DNA from: a virus
DNA: 64,000 nt
IMG/VR virus record: IMGVR_UViG_3300046787_000675
Coordinates: 62,001-126,000 of that record
Direction: 5' to 3' (one strand)
Shown here: one piece after another, positions 15,917-25,083 of the stretch
Numbering within the stretch: position 1 is the first letter of the stretch
Layout of the letters: each line of letters starts with the position of its first letter
Program-made: the position numbers and the translations under genes
The notes under the pieces: generated by a model
Told to the model about the DNA's origin: nothing
Seen by the model: only the letters and a program-made list of their open reading frames with translations
Databases searched by the model: none

Positions 15917-17195
15917 TTGAAAACTTCCTGCATAAGTATTCTAATCCTTTAGCTTTTATCGTATGTTTATCCTGCCAGAAATCATCATTCTCCACTACAT
16001 TTGCAATATAACGAACTAAGTCAGGCATAGGTGCAGAACTGCGTGTTAAATATTTATCTAGCAAAGAACAAATATATGCTTCCGGTTTTTTAATGGAAGA
16101 CGGCATTATTATCTTTTTACCGGTATATGTCTCCATATACCATATAAAGACATCAGACCGCGTTGTATACTTAGATAAAGCATTGACATCCTTTACAGTG
16201 TTAAGATATCGATTGGCGAGATAAGAATACGAAAGTTTGGTGTCTTTATTTCTGTCTAGGAAATTCTGTATAACTAAAGCAAAGATCTTATGTGCATTCT
16301 GCTCAATTAATTCACTGGAATTACCAAACTCTGAATATATAACCTGGGAAAGGTAATTATCTGTACTGTTTACCAGATATTCAAGAAGAGTATTATAGAT
16401 TTTTCCATCTACCGATATTTCTACAGGAGTCGAAATCATTTCCCTAGCAATTTGACTTAATTTTTCTCGTTGCGAGGATGTGTTAACATCTATAAAAAAT
16501 TTAGGTCTTGGAATCGTTTTCGATTCTACTCTTTTTTCTTTTTTAAGAATAATAGACTCTTTTTTAATTTTACTTGTAGCAGTTTTCTTGTTGCTATCGC
16601 AACAGATAGTAGTTACAGGTTCTTGTTCGGTACAGTTATTACGTGCATTTACAGGTGAATCTACTGTAACTGGATACTCTATATGTAATCCCTGCGGTAG
16701 GGTCTCTACAAAGGGTTTACTATATAGAGTAAGAGTGCGGACATTTTTGTCCTCACTAGATAGGACATTTGTGTCCTCACTAGATAGGACATTTTTGTCC
16801 GCAGTAAATTTTTTTTCTAAATTATTATCAACTAGTGCATTAGATAAATTATTTAAATAAGGTAACATGAACTTATAACAATGAAAAATATAACTGTTTG
16901 TCAGTCCTGCATACCCTTTTCTTCTCTGTCGATTGATTAGTTTTTTGGTACATAATTCCTGCACACATCTTCGTACAGTCCGCTGTGTTTTGTTTGTCAG
17001 TATACTTAATTTATTTATCGACGGGTAGCAGTTACCCAACGAGTCTATATTTTTCTGCAAGGCAGAGTAAACAAGTATTGTCGTCGACGATAATTTTAAT
17101 TCCGGATGCAGTAACCATTCAGGAAATTTATATTCTCGGAATTCTTTAGAGGGGTTTATATCGCCAGTGTATTCTTTTTTATCTGTGATATTCAT
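15900..17195 (-). CDS. Helix-turn-helix replication initiator-like protein (431 aa)
   Basis: Residues about 25-100 form a winged helix-turn-helix of the HTH_36 type (FPEWLLHPELKLSSTTILVYSAL, then NKLSILTNKTQRTVRRCVQEL, then a K-L-I-x-R-x-R wing). This domain is found at the N-terminus of many phage and plasmid replication initiators. A low-complexity middle contains the repeated peptide DxNVLSSE encoded by 24-base repeats. The C-terminal half is a helical domain of unknown family. The gene lies beside a RuvC-like gene at the end of the replication module. Similar placing of repeats inside an initiator gene (as in lambda O) suggests an origin. Confidence 0.6.
   Translation of the reverse strand: MNITDKKEYTGDINPSKEFREYKFPEWLLHPELKLSSTTILVYSALQKNIDSLGNCYPSINKLSILTNKTQRTVRRCVQELCTKKLINRQRRKGYAGLTNSYIFHCYKFMLPYLNNLSNALVDNNLEKKFTADKNVLSSEDTNVLSSEDKNVRTLTLYSKPFVETLPQGLHIEYPVTVDSPVNARNNCTEQEPVTTICCDSNKKTATSKIKKESIILKKEKRVESKTIPRPKFFIDVNTSSQREKLSQIAREMISTPVEISVDGKIYNTLLEYLVNSTDNYLSQVIYSEFGNSSELIEQNAHKIFALVIQNFLDRNKDTKLSYSYLANRYLNTVKDVNALSKYTTRSDVFIWYMETYTGKKIIMPSSIKKPEAYICSLLDKYLTRSSAPMPDLVRYIANVVENDDFWQDKHTIKAKGLEYLCRKFSNECTL
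16739..16800. repeat. Three 24-base iteron-like palindromes
   Basis: Three copies of GGACA-N4-TGTCC begin at 16739, 16763 and 16787, exactly 24 bases apart, separated by TCACTAGATA in both gaps. They lie in the low-complexity middle of the initiator-like gene. The arrangement fits binding sites for a dimeric protein, possibly the product of the surrounding gene, and so a candidate replication origin. Confidence 0.7.
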
Positions 17196-17201
17196 ATTTA
17201 C

Positions 17202-17813
17202 CTATTGCTTATTCAATTTCGATTCCAGGTAACTGTTTTTTGAACCTTTACCTAAAATTCGTTCTTGTTTTTTTATCTTTTCCTGTTTTCTATTTTCTCG
17301 TCTCTCTTTAAATAGATCAGACGCTGTATAGAAAGGATCCCATAGATATGTTTCTAGGCAGTTATTTTCGTATGCTTTATATGCCGCTAATAACGTTCCT
17401 AAAGCCTGCCAGCAATGTGTTGTTATACCTTTTAACTCAATACTATCTTTGCCGTATATTTTTATTACAGCTTGACGTATTGCAGCGTCATTGCCGGCAC
17501 CGCTATTAAGTAATAATTTTCTAACATTTAAACGCGATATACCTATAGGTGCTTTACCGACATTCTCAATAGATGACCAGAACCTGCCCACCCAAAAAGT
17601 AGTATCCAGCACCTCTTGTCCTACAGATCCATATGCCACTATAGATTCAAATACGACTGTAGAAGCATTGTTGTCTTTTAATACGGTCAACATCTCATCG
17701 TTTTTAATTTGCGTTGACCATAATACTTTTGGAGGGTTATACGCTGTATCTACACAAACTGCTGCACTTTTAAAACAGCCGGCATCCACACCTATAAGTA
17801 TCGCGTTTTTCAT
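17202..17813 (-). CDS. RuvC-like Holliday junction resolvase
   Basis: The protein (203 aa) shows the RuvC/RNase H-fold layout: strand with D10 in LIGVDAG, then E56 in VVFESI, and GAGNDAAIRQAV (N108-D109) further on. A Lys/Arg-rich tail follows (ERRENRKQEKIKK). It should cut four-way junctions or branched DNA in recombination and packaging. Length and fold order match phage RuvC-like resolvases. Exact assignment of the last acidic residues needs alignment. Confidence 0.6.
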   Translation of the reverse strand: MKNAILIGVDAGCFKSAAVCVDTAYNPPKVLWSTQIKNDEMLTVLKDNNASTVVFESIVAYGSVGQEVLDTTFWVGRFWSSIENVGKAPIGISRLNVRKLLLNSGAGNDAAIRQAVIKIYGKDSIELKGITTHCWQALGTLLAAYKAYENNCLETYLWDPFYTASDLFKERRENRKQEKIKKQERILGKGSKNSYLESKLNKQ

Positions 17814-17817
17814 ATTA

Positions 17818-18921
17818 TTATGTCAACATGTTATTGATTGCAGCTTTTGCCTTTTCCAACTTTGCGCACACGTCTTCGTAATCTTTTACAGGTACGCCGC
17901 GAGGAATCTTGGCAATGCAGCTGTCTAGCATAGCAAGATAACCGTCTTGACATGCAGCCAACATTTTTAATTTCTCCTGTACAGTAGCTACATCAAGTAA
18001 TTCATAAGGAGCAGGAACACACACCCACCCTTTTTCGATTAATTTATTTGCAGAGTTTATTTCTGCTTTTGACGGAGGATTTTTTGTATCGAAAACAGGC
18101 GTTATTTTAATTTGCCCTGTGCTGTCTTTTGTTATTTCCGGAGAACAAACTGCTTCCATTACACGAGAAACTTTTTCCTTTAGTGTACTTTCTTCCTGTG
18201 TACTCTCTTCTTGTGTACTCTCTTCGAGAAGAGTATCTTCCTCTTCTGTATAGATAAGATCCTCTTTTAATGCATTTTTTGGCGGAGGGGCTGCAGGTTC
18301 CATATCCATATCTGGAAGTATCATTACCGGAGGAGGTAGCATTTCTTCTTTTCTAGTTTCGCCTCTGACTCTTCTTGCTGTTTCCATTTTTTGTTCCTTT
18401 GTTTGTTTTGTTTTGAATATTTCTTTTATTTGGAGATAATCCTCTTTTACCAGCTTTACAGGGCTAACTGCTAATACTCGATAATCATCGTTTATTAGTA
18501 TGTCCATTTTGAAATCTGATATTATTCGACTATCTACATTGATACGATCTAGATCCCCTAATATATGGAAGGTAGGGATAACTTTTACAGGGAGTGTGTG
18601 TTTCTCGAACCGGATATTTGATTTACTGTACAGGAAGCAACCTTCGAGCGCAGTACTTTCCAGTAAAACACTATACAGTTTAGAAGGATTAATTATTTTT
18701 AGAGATGTCTCTATTCCTTCTGTATCTGCGTCAATTTCTCTGTAAACATACAACTCTATGTTATATTTCTTATCATCCGTTTCTACGGGTAATAATATTT
18801 TAAAAATACCTACCAAACTATTTTTATGGAAATCAAGATATACATCTTTAACTCGCTTGTCTACCTTAACTATTTTTAGAAATCTTGTCAAGGCAGGCAA
18901 ATCAAATTTACAGTACTTCAT
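17818..18921 (-). CDS. Hypothetical two-domain protein (367 aa)
   Basis: The start overlaps the stop of the preceding gene (ATGA type). The N-terminal 165 residues form a beta-rich domain. A proline-rich and acidic linker (about 195-250) follows, which includes three near copies of ESTQE, and then a C-terminal helical domain with AKLEKAKAAINN. The linker repeats come from a short 15-base DNA repeat. It sits within the replication and recombination module, but I do not recognise a family. Confidence 0.65.
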   Translation of the reverse strand: MKYCKFDLPALTRFLKIVKVDKRVKDVYLDFHKNSLVGIFKILLPVETDDKKYNIELYVYREIDADTEGIETSLKIINPSKLYSVLLESTALEGCFLYSKSNIRFEKHTLPVKVIPTFHILGDLDRINVDSRIISDFKMDILINDDYRVLAVSPVKLVKEDYLQIKEIFKTKQTKEQKMETARRVRGETRKEEMLPPPVMILPDMDMEPAAPPPKNALKEDLIYTEEEDTLLEESTQEESTQEESTLKEKVSRVMEAVCSPEITKDSTGQIKITPVFDTKNPPSKAEINSANKLIEKGWVCVPAPYELLDVATVQEKLKMLAACQDGYLAMLDSCIAKIPRGVPVKDYEDVCAKLEKAKAAINNMLT

Positions 18922-19682
18922 TTACAATTGTAAGTTATTCCAGATAATATTACTTTACTTATAGAGGACGTGAACCATTCACCAATGATATCTATTTCAG
19001 CAGCTATTACGCCTTTACCGTAAAAATGTTCAAACGGATAAGCCACCTTTCCGTTAAGCATTTTTTCTTTTATTTTATCCGCGATTTCCATTCCTGCTGC
19101 TTGTATATCGGAATTCTCAAGATCCGCCCCTTGTTCCTGTAGCCAGGTACAGGTACTACCTGTTCCCCTTACAAGTAAATTAGTTTTTGTGTCTTCTCGA
19201 ACTAAAAATAATTTAGGGGATTTTTGTTTTATAGCGAACTCTTTTATATCTTCCTCTTCCCGGAGTAACGACAATAGATCTAAGGCACTTTTATCGCCAG
19301 CGCGTTTAACCATTAATTGATTACCGTTCCTGCCTAATTCCAATTTTTTGCAGATTCCTGCTGTAACGAAGCTTTCATCTTCATATATAAACTCCAAAGG
19401 AAGTATATGTCCTTTTCGCCTTCCGGACGTTATCTTGATTATGTTCTTTGTAGCATAAAGAAGTTCTGACCCGCCGGATAAACCTTGTCGTATAATACAA
19501 GGTGATACACGTCTATACACAAATTCATTATTCTCAAATCGAACTATATTAAGGAATAGTAGATCTCCCCGGATATATTTATTTATTTCATCGTTGTATA
19601 TACCCGACCAACAACAATAGGTTTTATCTCTAGAAAGATTCGTCTTGAGATGGTCTAGCATCTCTGTTATTTCTTTTTTCAT
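18918..19682 (-). CDS. Hypothetical protein (254 aa)
   Basis: ATG at 19682 has AAGGA just upstream, even though it lies 53 bases inside the preceding gene, so the overlap looks real. The product is a mixed alpha/beta protein with several scattered Cys residues near the start (TYCCWSG) and in the last third. No family is recognised. Confidence 0.65.
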   Translation of the reverse strand: MKKEITEMLDHLKTNLSRDKTYCCWSGIYNDEINKYIRGDLLFLNIVRFENNEFVYRRVSPCIIRQGLSGGSELLYATKNIIKITSGRRKGHILPLEFIYEDESFVTAGICKKLELGRNGNQLMVKRAGDKSALDLLSLLREEEDIKEFAIKQKSPKLFLVREDTKTNLLVRGTGSTCTWLQEQGADLENSDIQAAGMEIADKIKEKMLNGKVAYPFEHFYGKGVIAAEIDIIGEWFTSSISKVILSGITYNCK

Positions 19683-20613
19683 AAGTATCCTTATATCTAC
19701 CTGCCTTCATACAGAAGAAGCAGACTTTTTTATTATCTTCCCGGAATAAACCAGTATGTCCATGTACACAATTTTCTGTTAAGTTAAATGTCTTATCTAT
19801 GCGAGATAAAGCACAGTAGTCTCTTCCGATAGGACAGGCTGTGCATTTTTTATTTTTAAAAGGAGGGTAGATCCCAGAGCATCCTTTTAATCTTTCTTTA
19901 TTTACTGTTTTGTTGCGTTCTTTCTGGGAATTAGATGTATGAATATCTTCCATGTTGATACCATTAAAGGAAGGCTGCAGAATGGCTGTAAAACACATTC
20001 CTCCTAGATCTTCATCTTCATATTCTTCGTATCTAGGTATCCCTATATCGCGGAGAATGTGTTGAATATATGCTCCGCTTCTTACCATGGTAAATACCAT
20101 TCCAGCCGAAGGCCCGGCTAAAGACAGTAAAGAAAGTAAATGCTTTCTACCTTCCACAGGAAGACGGAGACACTCCTTAACATATAATGGTGCCCAGAGA
20201 TTTGTTTTTCTATCCCATACAATACAGTTTTTAGAATTTATCTCGTGAATATTGCCCGAAATCTTGTATGCCACTTCTTTTATTATGTCAGAGGTATAAC
20301 GCTCAGAAGTATAAGAAGATAAAATACCTATTACAGTTTCCTCTTGATACTTCTTTACGTCATTTATTTCGTCCTCGGCATCTTCATAACGCTCATCCTC
20401 TTCCGTAAAAGGGTTATTAAGCTTATTAGATTTTCTAAGTATAGTGTCGCATATAAATTTAGCAATCTCAAGTAGTGTTTTTCCTACTACATAATCATCC
20501 TGTACACAAAAGACATTTTTAAATACATTTTCAACATCCACCCTTTTTTGTTTTAACTGGTTAATGTTATATTCTGGGTGCTTATTTATATCGAAATGTA
20601 TGTTATTCTTCAT
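19630..20613 (-). CDS. Cysteine-cluster hypothetical protein (327 aa)
   Basis: The C-terminal 90 residues carry many cysteines (GCSGIYPP, KKCTACPIGRDYC, ENCVHGH, KVCFFCMKAG), the kind of spacing seen in zinc or iron-sulfur domains. The N-terminal part is acidic and helical (DEEDERYEDAEDEIND). The start follows AAGG and overlaps the ParB/DUF1016-like gene. It overlaps the downstream gene by 53 bases, which is long for this genome. Function is unknown; a DNA metabolism role is inferred only from context. Confidence 0.65.
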   Translation of the reverse strand: MKNNIHFDINKHPEYNINQLKQKRVDVENVFKNVFCVQDDYVVGKTLLEIAKFICDTILRKSNKLNNPFTEEDERYEDAEDEINDVKKYQEETVIGILSSYTSERYTSDIIKEVAYKISGNIHEINSKNCIVWDRKTNLWAPLYVKECLRLPVEGRKHLLSLLSLAGPSAGMVFTMVRSGAYIQHILRDIGIPRYEEYEDEDLGGMCFTAILQPSFNGINMEDIHTSNSQKERNKTVNKERLKGCSGIYPPFKNKKCTACPIGRDYCALSRIDKTFNLTENCVHGHTGLFREDNKKVCFFCMKAGRYKDTYEKRNNRDARPSQDESF

Positions 20614-21433
20614 ACCTTATACGATCTACTAATTTTTTGTATTGGGTATACATCAAATTTTCTATCCCTTTAATATCTGTACTGTTCTTCAAGGCATCTA
20701 GACTTGATATAAGCCTATCTGCATTTTCAGCTATTTCTTTGACAGATATACACAAGGTATTGAATTGATCGTCGTTTACAACCTTTTCATCGCTGGATAA
20801 ACCTACCATAGTATTTATATGTTTAGCCAACTCTATCAGTTCTTTATTGATTGTATTTAACTGGTTGTTGGTACTTTCAATTTTTTTCTCTGCCTCATTT
20901 ATTTTTGTAGATAGCAGAGCGAAGAACCCTACAGGGTGTTTCGGGGTTATACGTGCGGGTTGTTCATTTAAAGGTTCCTGTTTTCTAACAGGTGTAGATG
21001 TTACCTTTTTCACCAGGTTCTCTGTTTCCCGGACAGACATCTTTTTATCCAACACCTCTTCGATAACTTTTATCCTTTGTTCGTCATTGGATATTTTATT
21101 TATCGAGCGAATCTGACTCCATTCAATACCTTTAGAGATGTACTCCAGCATTGCGTCATGATCTGGGCACCGGGTATAGGCTCTGTGTGCTTCCTCGACC
21201 ATTCTCTTAGATATTTTTTGTCCGGCATTAGTTAGTGCTTCCGCCACTCTATCTGTTATAGCTGTACCGTAGACACCTTCTCTTTTCTGCATCTCACCTA
21301 CGATTCTGCCTATTTGCCAATACCCGTATGCAGCCTGGTACCGAATCATTGTATGGATGTCGCATATTAGTTTTGATGCGTCCTCGAAATTATTCGGGAT
21401 CTTTACATCCTTTAAATTGATTAAATCATTCAC
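20603..21433 (-). CDS. ParB/DUF1016-like DNA-binding protein (276 aa)
   Basis: Residues about 25-95 (AAYGYWQIGRIVGEMQKREG, ISKRMVEEAHRAY) resemble the N-terminal domain of DUF1016/YhcG proteins. The following segment ends in KKMSVRETENLVKK (about 131-144), a motif very like the LSVRETE-LVK end of ParB helix-turn-helix domains. The C-terminal half is a long coiled coil. It could be a DNA-binding partition-like or scaffold protein. No nuclease or CTPase motif is visible. The identification is tentative. Confidence 0.45.
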   Translation of the reverse strand: MNDLINLKDVKIPNNFEDASKLICDIHTMIRYQAAYGYWQIGRIVGEMQKREGVYGTAITDRVAEALTNAGQKISKRMVEEAHRAYTRCPDHDAMLEYISKGIEWSQIRSINKISNDEQRIKVIEEVLDKKMSVRETENLVKKVTSTPVRKQEPLNEQPARITPKHPVGFFALLSTKINEAEKKIESTNNQLNTINKELIELAKHINTMVGLSSDEKVVNDDQFNTLCISVKEIAENADRLISSLDALKNSTDIKGIENLMYTQYKKLVDRIRYEE

Positions 21434-21953
21434 TTTGCATTTCCTTTATGTATACATCTAAGGTGTATATAAAAACATTATTACTATTTTGCGTAGGGAT
21501 TAAAATCCTCGGTATAAGAAATAATGTTTTTCCTCTATGTTGTCCATTATCGTTAGCTAAAACAAAGTATTCTTTGTAGCCTTTTATTTTAAACAAAATT
21601 ATAGGTAGTCCGTCACACTCCTCCCAGACATCAAGTAAAAACTTCCATAGCGGTGTTTTTATAATGTCCTTAGTTAGGATGTTACCTATACTTTTAACTA
21701 AAGAAGGATATACCCGCACACGATTTAAACCGTTTTTAGGGAATATCTCTTTAAGTTCTTTTACGAAGTCGTTCTTTAGATTTTCAACTTCGTACATCCG
21801 ATCTTTTACCTGTTTAGCGGTTAATCCGAAAGCAGGAGCAATAAGAGGATACGCCTTTAATATCGACGAATCCTCTTTATGTTTTTTAGTCTCTGCTTTG
21901 GTTTTTTCGACCGCTAAACTCATCATTTCTTGAGGAGTTAGAGGTCTATCCAT
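21426..21953 (-). CDS. Hypothetical protein (175 aa)
   Basis: The start shares one base with the stop of the recombinase gene and has GGAGA upstream, so it is coupled to it. The N-terminus is helical and charged; the C-terminal half has hydrophobic strands. Immediate proximity to the RecA-like gene suggests an accessory or mediator, but no similarity to T4 UvsY is visible by eye. Confidence 0.62.
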   Translation of the reverse strand: MDRPLTPQEMMSLAVEKTKAETKKHKEDSSILKAYPLIAPAFGLTAKQVKDRMYEVENLKNDFVKELKEIFPKNGLNRVRVYPSLVKSIGNILTKDIIKTPLWKFLLDVWEECDGLPIILFKIKGYKEYFVLANDNGQHRGKTLFLIPRILIPTQNSNNVFIYTLDVYIKEMQSE

Positions 21954-23383
21954 TATTTTCTCCGTCTTGGTTTAATACCTGGTTTCTGGTCTATGTTTTC
22001 CATAGATTCTTCTGGATCACTTGTTGCAGTTCCTAGTTTGTTATCTGACTCTTCCCGGAACTTACCCATTAGAATATTCTTCTCTTCTGCAGATAATTTA
22101 GTACCTGTTCCCGGCGGTTTGAAATCCTGCTTTTTATATTTCTTTTTAGTATTAATCCACAGTATTTTTTTCAATTTACTGTAGAATTCAGGATCTTCTT
22201 CGCAACGGGCAATTATAGCAGCTCCTACTTCCGAAGGACTTACATCCTTTAAACCAAATGTTTTCGAACTGCATTTTGCAGCACTTTCTCTAGTTATATC
22301 TAGGATTGCATTTAATTCTGATGCAGCTACTACAGATTCGCCACTACCCCAACCGACAGTTCCGCCGGCAAGAATATCAACAAGCGCTCTTTCCCAGTCG
22401 AAATCAACAGTAATCGTTGTTCTTTCTTCCTGACTCTCTTTATCTATATAAGAATCCCGGACAGTCTTCATCAACAAACCTATTTGTCGACCTTGCTCCG
22501 AAAAACATGACTTTAATGTTTTTAGAGTAAAACCTTGCCGTTTTTCACCTACACCATGTTTACCTATACTGTTAGCACGGGAAACCTGTATCCATAGAGA
22601 ATACATAAAGTCTTTATGTACGCCCCCTGGAGTATAGATTTCTTTTTTTGCAAAGCCGGACGGAGGGGCTCCACCTTCTTTATTATCATCTTTATCATGG
22701 TTTATGGCCAGAAGTATTGCCGGCCATTTATTGACAAAGTGAGGTACAAATATTTTTAGGTAATGTGTTAAATTACCTGCCTGCTTCATACCTGAATACC
22801 CTGGAACATGTTCTCCTTTTTCTAACGACTTTATTGCGGAGTCTTCTGAAGATAGACATGATAGGGAGTCTACGTAATACAGTAAGGGTATACCGTAACT
22901 AGGATTATCATCCAGTTTCCCTGTCTTAGGATTTTTTATATGGGTCTTAGCACAGACAGATGTCATGGTAGAGCTAATTGTAGTTAGATCACTAAACATA
23001 TCTTCCTGTGTTTTAGGGGCCACACGCCAGAAGTTACCGTCTGCTGTAGGTTTACCCATACCTCTGTAGATACCATGGACTTGGTCCCATGTTGTTTTAT
23101 TTTCTGCATCCACAAAGCCGGTATATCCTCCTTTACCGGAGATAAAGGAAGATAGGAACCATCCGAAAACAGATTTACCTGCCCCTTGTTTACCCGTTAA
23201 GGTAATGGATCTCTCCAGGGGCAGGACATCGATTCCGATTAGAAATTGAAGGGCTAAATATCTAGGAGGGATCTCAATACCATAAGTTAAATTCATGGTA
23301 TCTTGCGTATCTTTTATATACTCACTACCATTCTTCATCTTACAGAATTGATCTATAAGTGCGTTCTCTAGAATTTCATGCAT
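21953..23383 (-). CDS. RecA/UvsX-like recombinase
   Basis: The 476-residue protein is a RecA-fold ATPase: Walker A GKQGAGKS (64-71), GFVDAENKTTWDQV at the position of the RecA catalytic glutamate strand (E94), Walker B LLYYVD (167-172), and an ILLAINHDKDD segment followed by GG at the place of loop L2. It should form filaments on single-stranded DNA and catalyse strand exchange. The basic C-terminus (IKPRRRK) is unusual. Length exceeds T4 UvsX (about 390). It follows the candidate SSB gene and precedes several recombination genes. Confidence 0.85.
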   Translation of the reverse strand: MHEILENALIDQFCKMKNGSEYIKDTQDTMNLTYGIEIPPRYLALQFLIGIDVLPLERSITLTGKQGAGKSVFGWFLSSFISGKGGYTGFVDAENKTTWDQVHGIYRGMGKPTADGNFWRVAPKTQEDMFSDLTTISSTMTSVCAKTHIKNPKTGKLDDNPSYGIPLLYYVDSLSCLSSEDSAIKSLEKGEHVPGYSGMKQAGNLTHYLKIFVPHFVNKWPAILLAINHDKDDNKEGGAPPSGFAKKEIYTPGGVHKDFMYSLWIQVSRANSIGKHGVGEKRQGFTLKTLKSCFSEQGRQIGLLMKTVRDSYIDKESQEERTTITVDFDWERALVDILAGGTVGWGSGESVVAASELNAILDITRESAAKCSSKTFGLKDVSPSEVGAAIIARCEEDPEFYSKLKKILWINTKKKYKKQDFKPPGTGTKLSAEEKNILMGKFREESDNKLGTATSDPEESMENIDQKPGIKPRRRK

Positions 23384-23386
23384 ATC

Positions 23387-25072
23387 TTAGTCCTCGTTAT
23401 CTATTTCACCTGCCATCATACTTGCCGCTAAATCCTCATCGAAAAACTCATCGGAGTCTTCTTCTGGAATAGACATAGGAAGCGGTGGAGGCGGAGGTGT
23501 TTGTGCTTTGCTTCTAGTTGCTGTTACCGGCGGAGGTGTTGCTTGTCCTGCTTTAGGTGCCACGGGTAAACTTGGGAGGTTAGGTAATCCAGGCAAACTT
23601 GCCGGCGCTGCTTTATTAACAGGTGCTGCCGTAGTCTGCTGTGTTTTAGGTAACGCAGGCAAACTCGCAGGTGCAGCTGCTTTAGGGGCAGGTGTTGCAG
23701 TAGTCTGCTGTGTTTTAGGTAGTCCCGGTAATCCTGGAAGTTGCGGAGGTAAAGCCGGACCTCTTTGTACCGCAGCGTTTGGATCTGTATAGGTTGGAGG
23801 AGGCATAGTAGAGGTTTGTGTCGTATTATGTCCCGGCACCTGTTGGTTGTTTCTTTGTAAAGGGTGTACACCTTTCGCAACCATATCCTTTGCCCCATAT
23901 ACAGGATCGGAAATATTTTCGGATGTCCCTATTACAGGAGTGTCTCCGTTTAAATATTCCAGATAAGGAGAATACTGTTTTACATTACGCAACGCAAAAT
24001 CAACAGCTTCCGGCGAGTACACTTTTACAAGTGTTTCCAGTACATCTTCAATAGCAGCAGGCAATAATATTTCATCCCACGTTCTATACACTTGTTTAAG
24101 ATAATCCAATGAGATTGGACAGGCTAAACCGGAATCCTCTAAAGTATATTCGACTTTAGTTGATCCTTGTGCAGCGTTTATCTGTGTATATGCAGTAAGA
24201 ACTACAAGGTTACCGCCTAAACCGATATTACCGAATTTATTGTTCTCGAACGTGGCAATACCTTCTTCATCCATACTGATCATTTGTGCCGGTCTAAGGA
24301 GATTACGTAAGAATGCTGTTACTGCATTTCTAGGAATTATAAGAACGCCTAGTTCCGGAGTATCCAGCTTTACACCGTTCTCCTGATACACTATACATCT
24401 TACCATTACTTCCCTGATACCGGGACCAGATAAAGATATAGGTCGACCATCGGCGCTAATAAAATCATTACCAAGAGGTGATTTATTAGAACAACTGCAA
24501 CTGGCGCAATCCATATTTAACCATTTAAGCCATTTAGCAGGAACGTCAGGTTGTACCTTTACATTCAGTAATTCTTTTGCTTCGAGTAATTTTATATAGA
24601 TATTACGAACAACACGTTGTAGTGGTGACATGTAGTAACTGACAGCTCTACCTTGTCTATCTAACCACCCCAGTTTTGCTCCTTTACTCGGGTCTGCCTC
24701 GTCCTGTAACTCGCCGGCTTCGCTATACCCGTATGTTCCACCGAGGATAGATGCATTAGTCGTACCGCAGCCCTTTAATACATCCGCGGATACTAACCAA
24801 TCCCCCATTTTATCTTGCGGGGATGTCTCATCCGGATACATAACCATGTCTTCTAATGCCACACCATCCTCTGCTATGGAAGGAAGTATCTTGATTAGAG
24901 TTTTATTATATACCGGTGCTTCCGGTTTACTCTTATCTTTATTTTTAGTTACTTTTGAACTAACCAGTCTGTACCCGCATCCGGGTTTTAATACATAGTC
25001 AGTAATAGGCATTAAACTACCTTCTTCCCATGTTTTTGCAGCTTGCTGCTGCGGTCTCGGTCTTCTATACAT
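23387..25072 (-). CDS. Candidate single-strand DNA-binding protein, Pro/Ala-rich
   Basis: This 561-residue protein lies between DNA polymerase and the recombinase, the usual place for a gp32-type protein, and ends in a very acidic tail (DSDEFFDEDL ... GEIDNED) like the protein-recruiting tails of SSBs. The N-terminal 400 residues are a mixed globular domain with a CASCSC cluster that could bind zinc. From about 420 to 535 it is a Pro/Ala/Gln-rich disordered linker built of near repeats (LPKTQQTTA, KAAPASLP). The role as SSB is inferred from context and tail, not from a recognised fold. Confidence 0.4.
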   Translation of the reverse strand: MYRRPRPQQQAAKTWEEGSLMPITDYVLKPGCGYRLVSSKVTKNKDKSKPEAPVYNKTLIKILPSIAEDGVALEDMVMYPDETSPQDKMGDWLVSADVLKGCGTTNASILGGTYGYSEAGELQDEADPSKGAKLGWLDRQGRAVSYYMSPLQRVVRNIYIKLLEAKELLNVKVQPDVPAKWLKWLNMDCASCSCSNKSPLGNDFISADGRPISLSGPGIREVMVRCIVYQENGVKLDTPELGVLIIPRNAVTAFLRNLLRPAQMISMDEEGIATFENNKFGNIGLGGNLVVLTAYTQINAAQGSTKVEYTLEDSGLACPISLDYLKQVYRTWDEILLPAAIEDVLETLVKVYSPEAVDFALRNVKQYSPYLEYLNGDTPVIGTSENISDPVYGAKDMVAKGVHPLQRNNQQVPGHNTTQTSTMPPPTYTDPNAAVQRGPALPPQLPGLPGLPKTQQTTATPAPKAAAPASLPALPKTQQTTAAPVNKAAPASLPGLPNLPSLPVAPKAGQATPPPVTATRSKAQTPPPPPLPMSIPEEDSDEFFDEDLAASMMAGEIDNED

Positions 25073-25083
25073 TTTTTTTTCCT

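Noticed and set aside
16739-16800. CRISPR array
   Set aside because: The repeats are 24 bases apart, only three copies, and the spacers are the same 10 bases each time, so there are no variable spacers.
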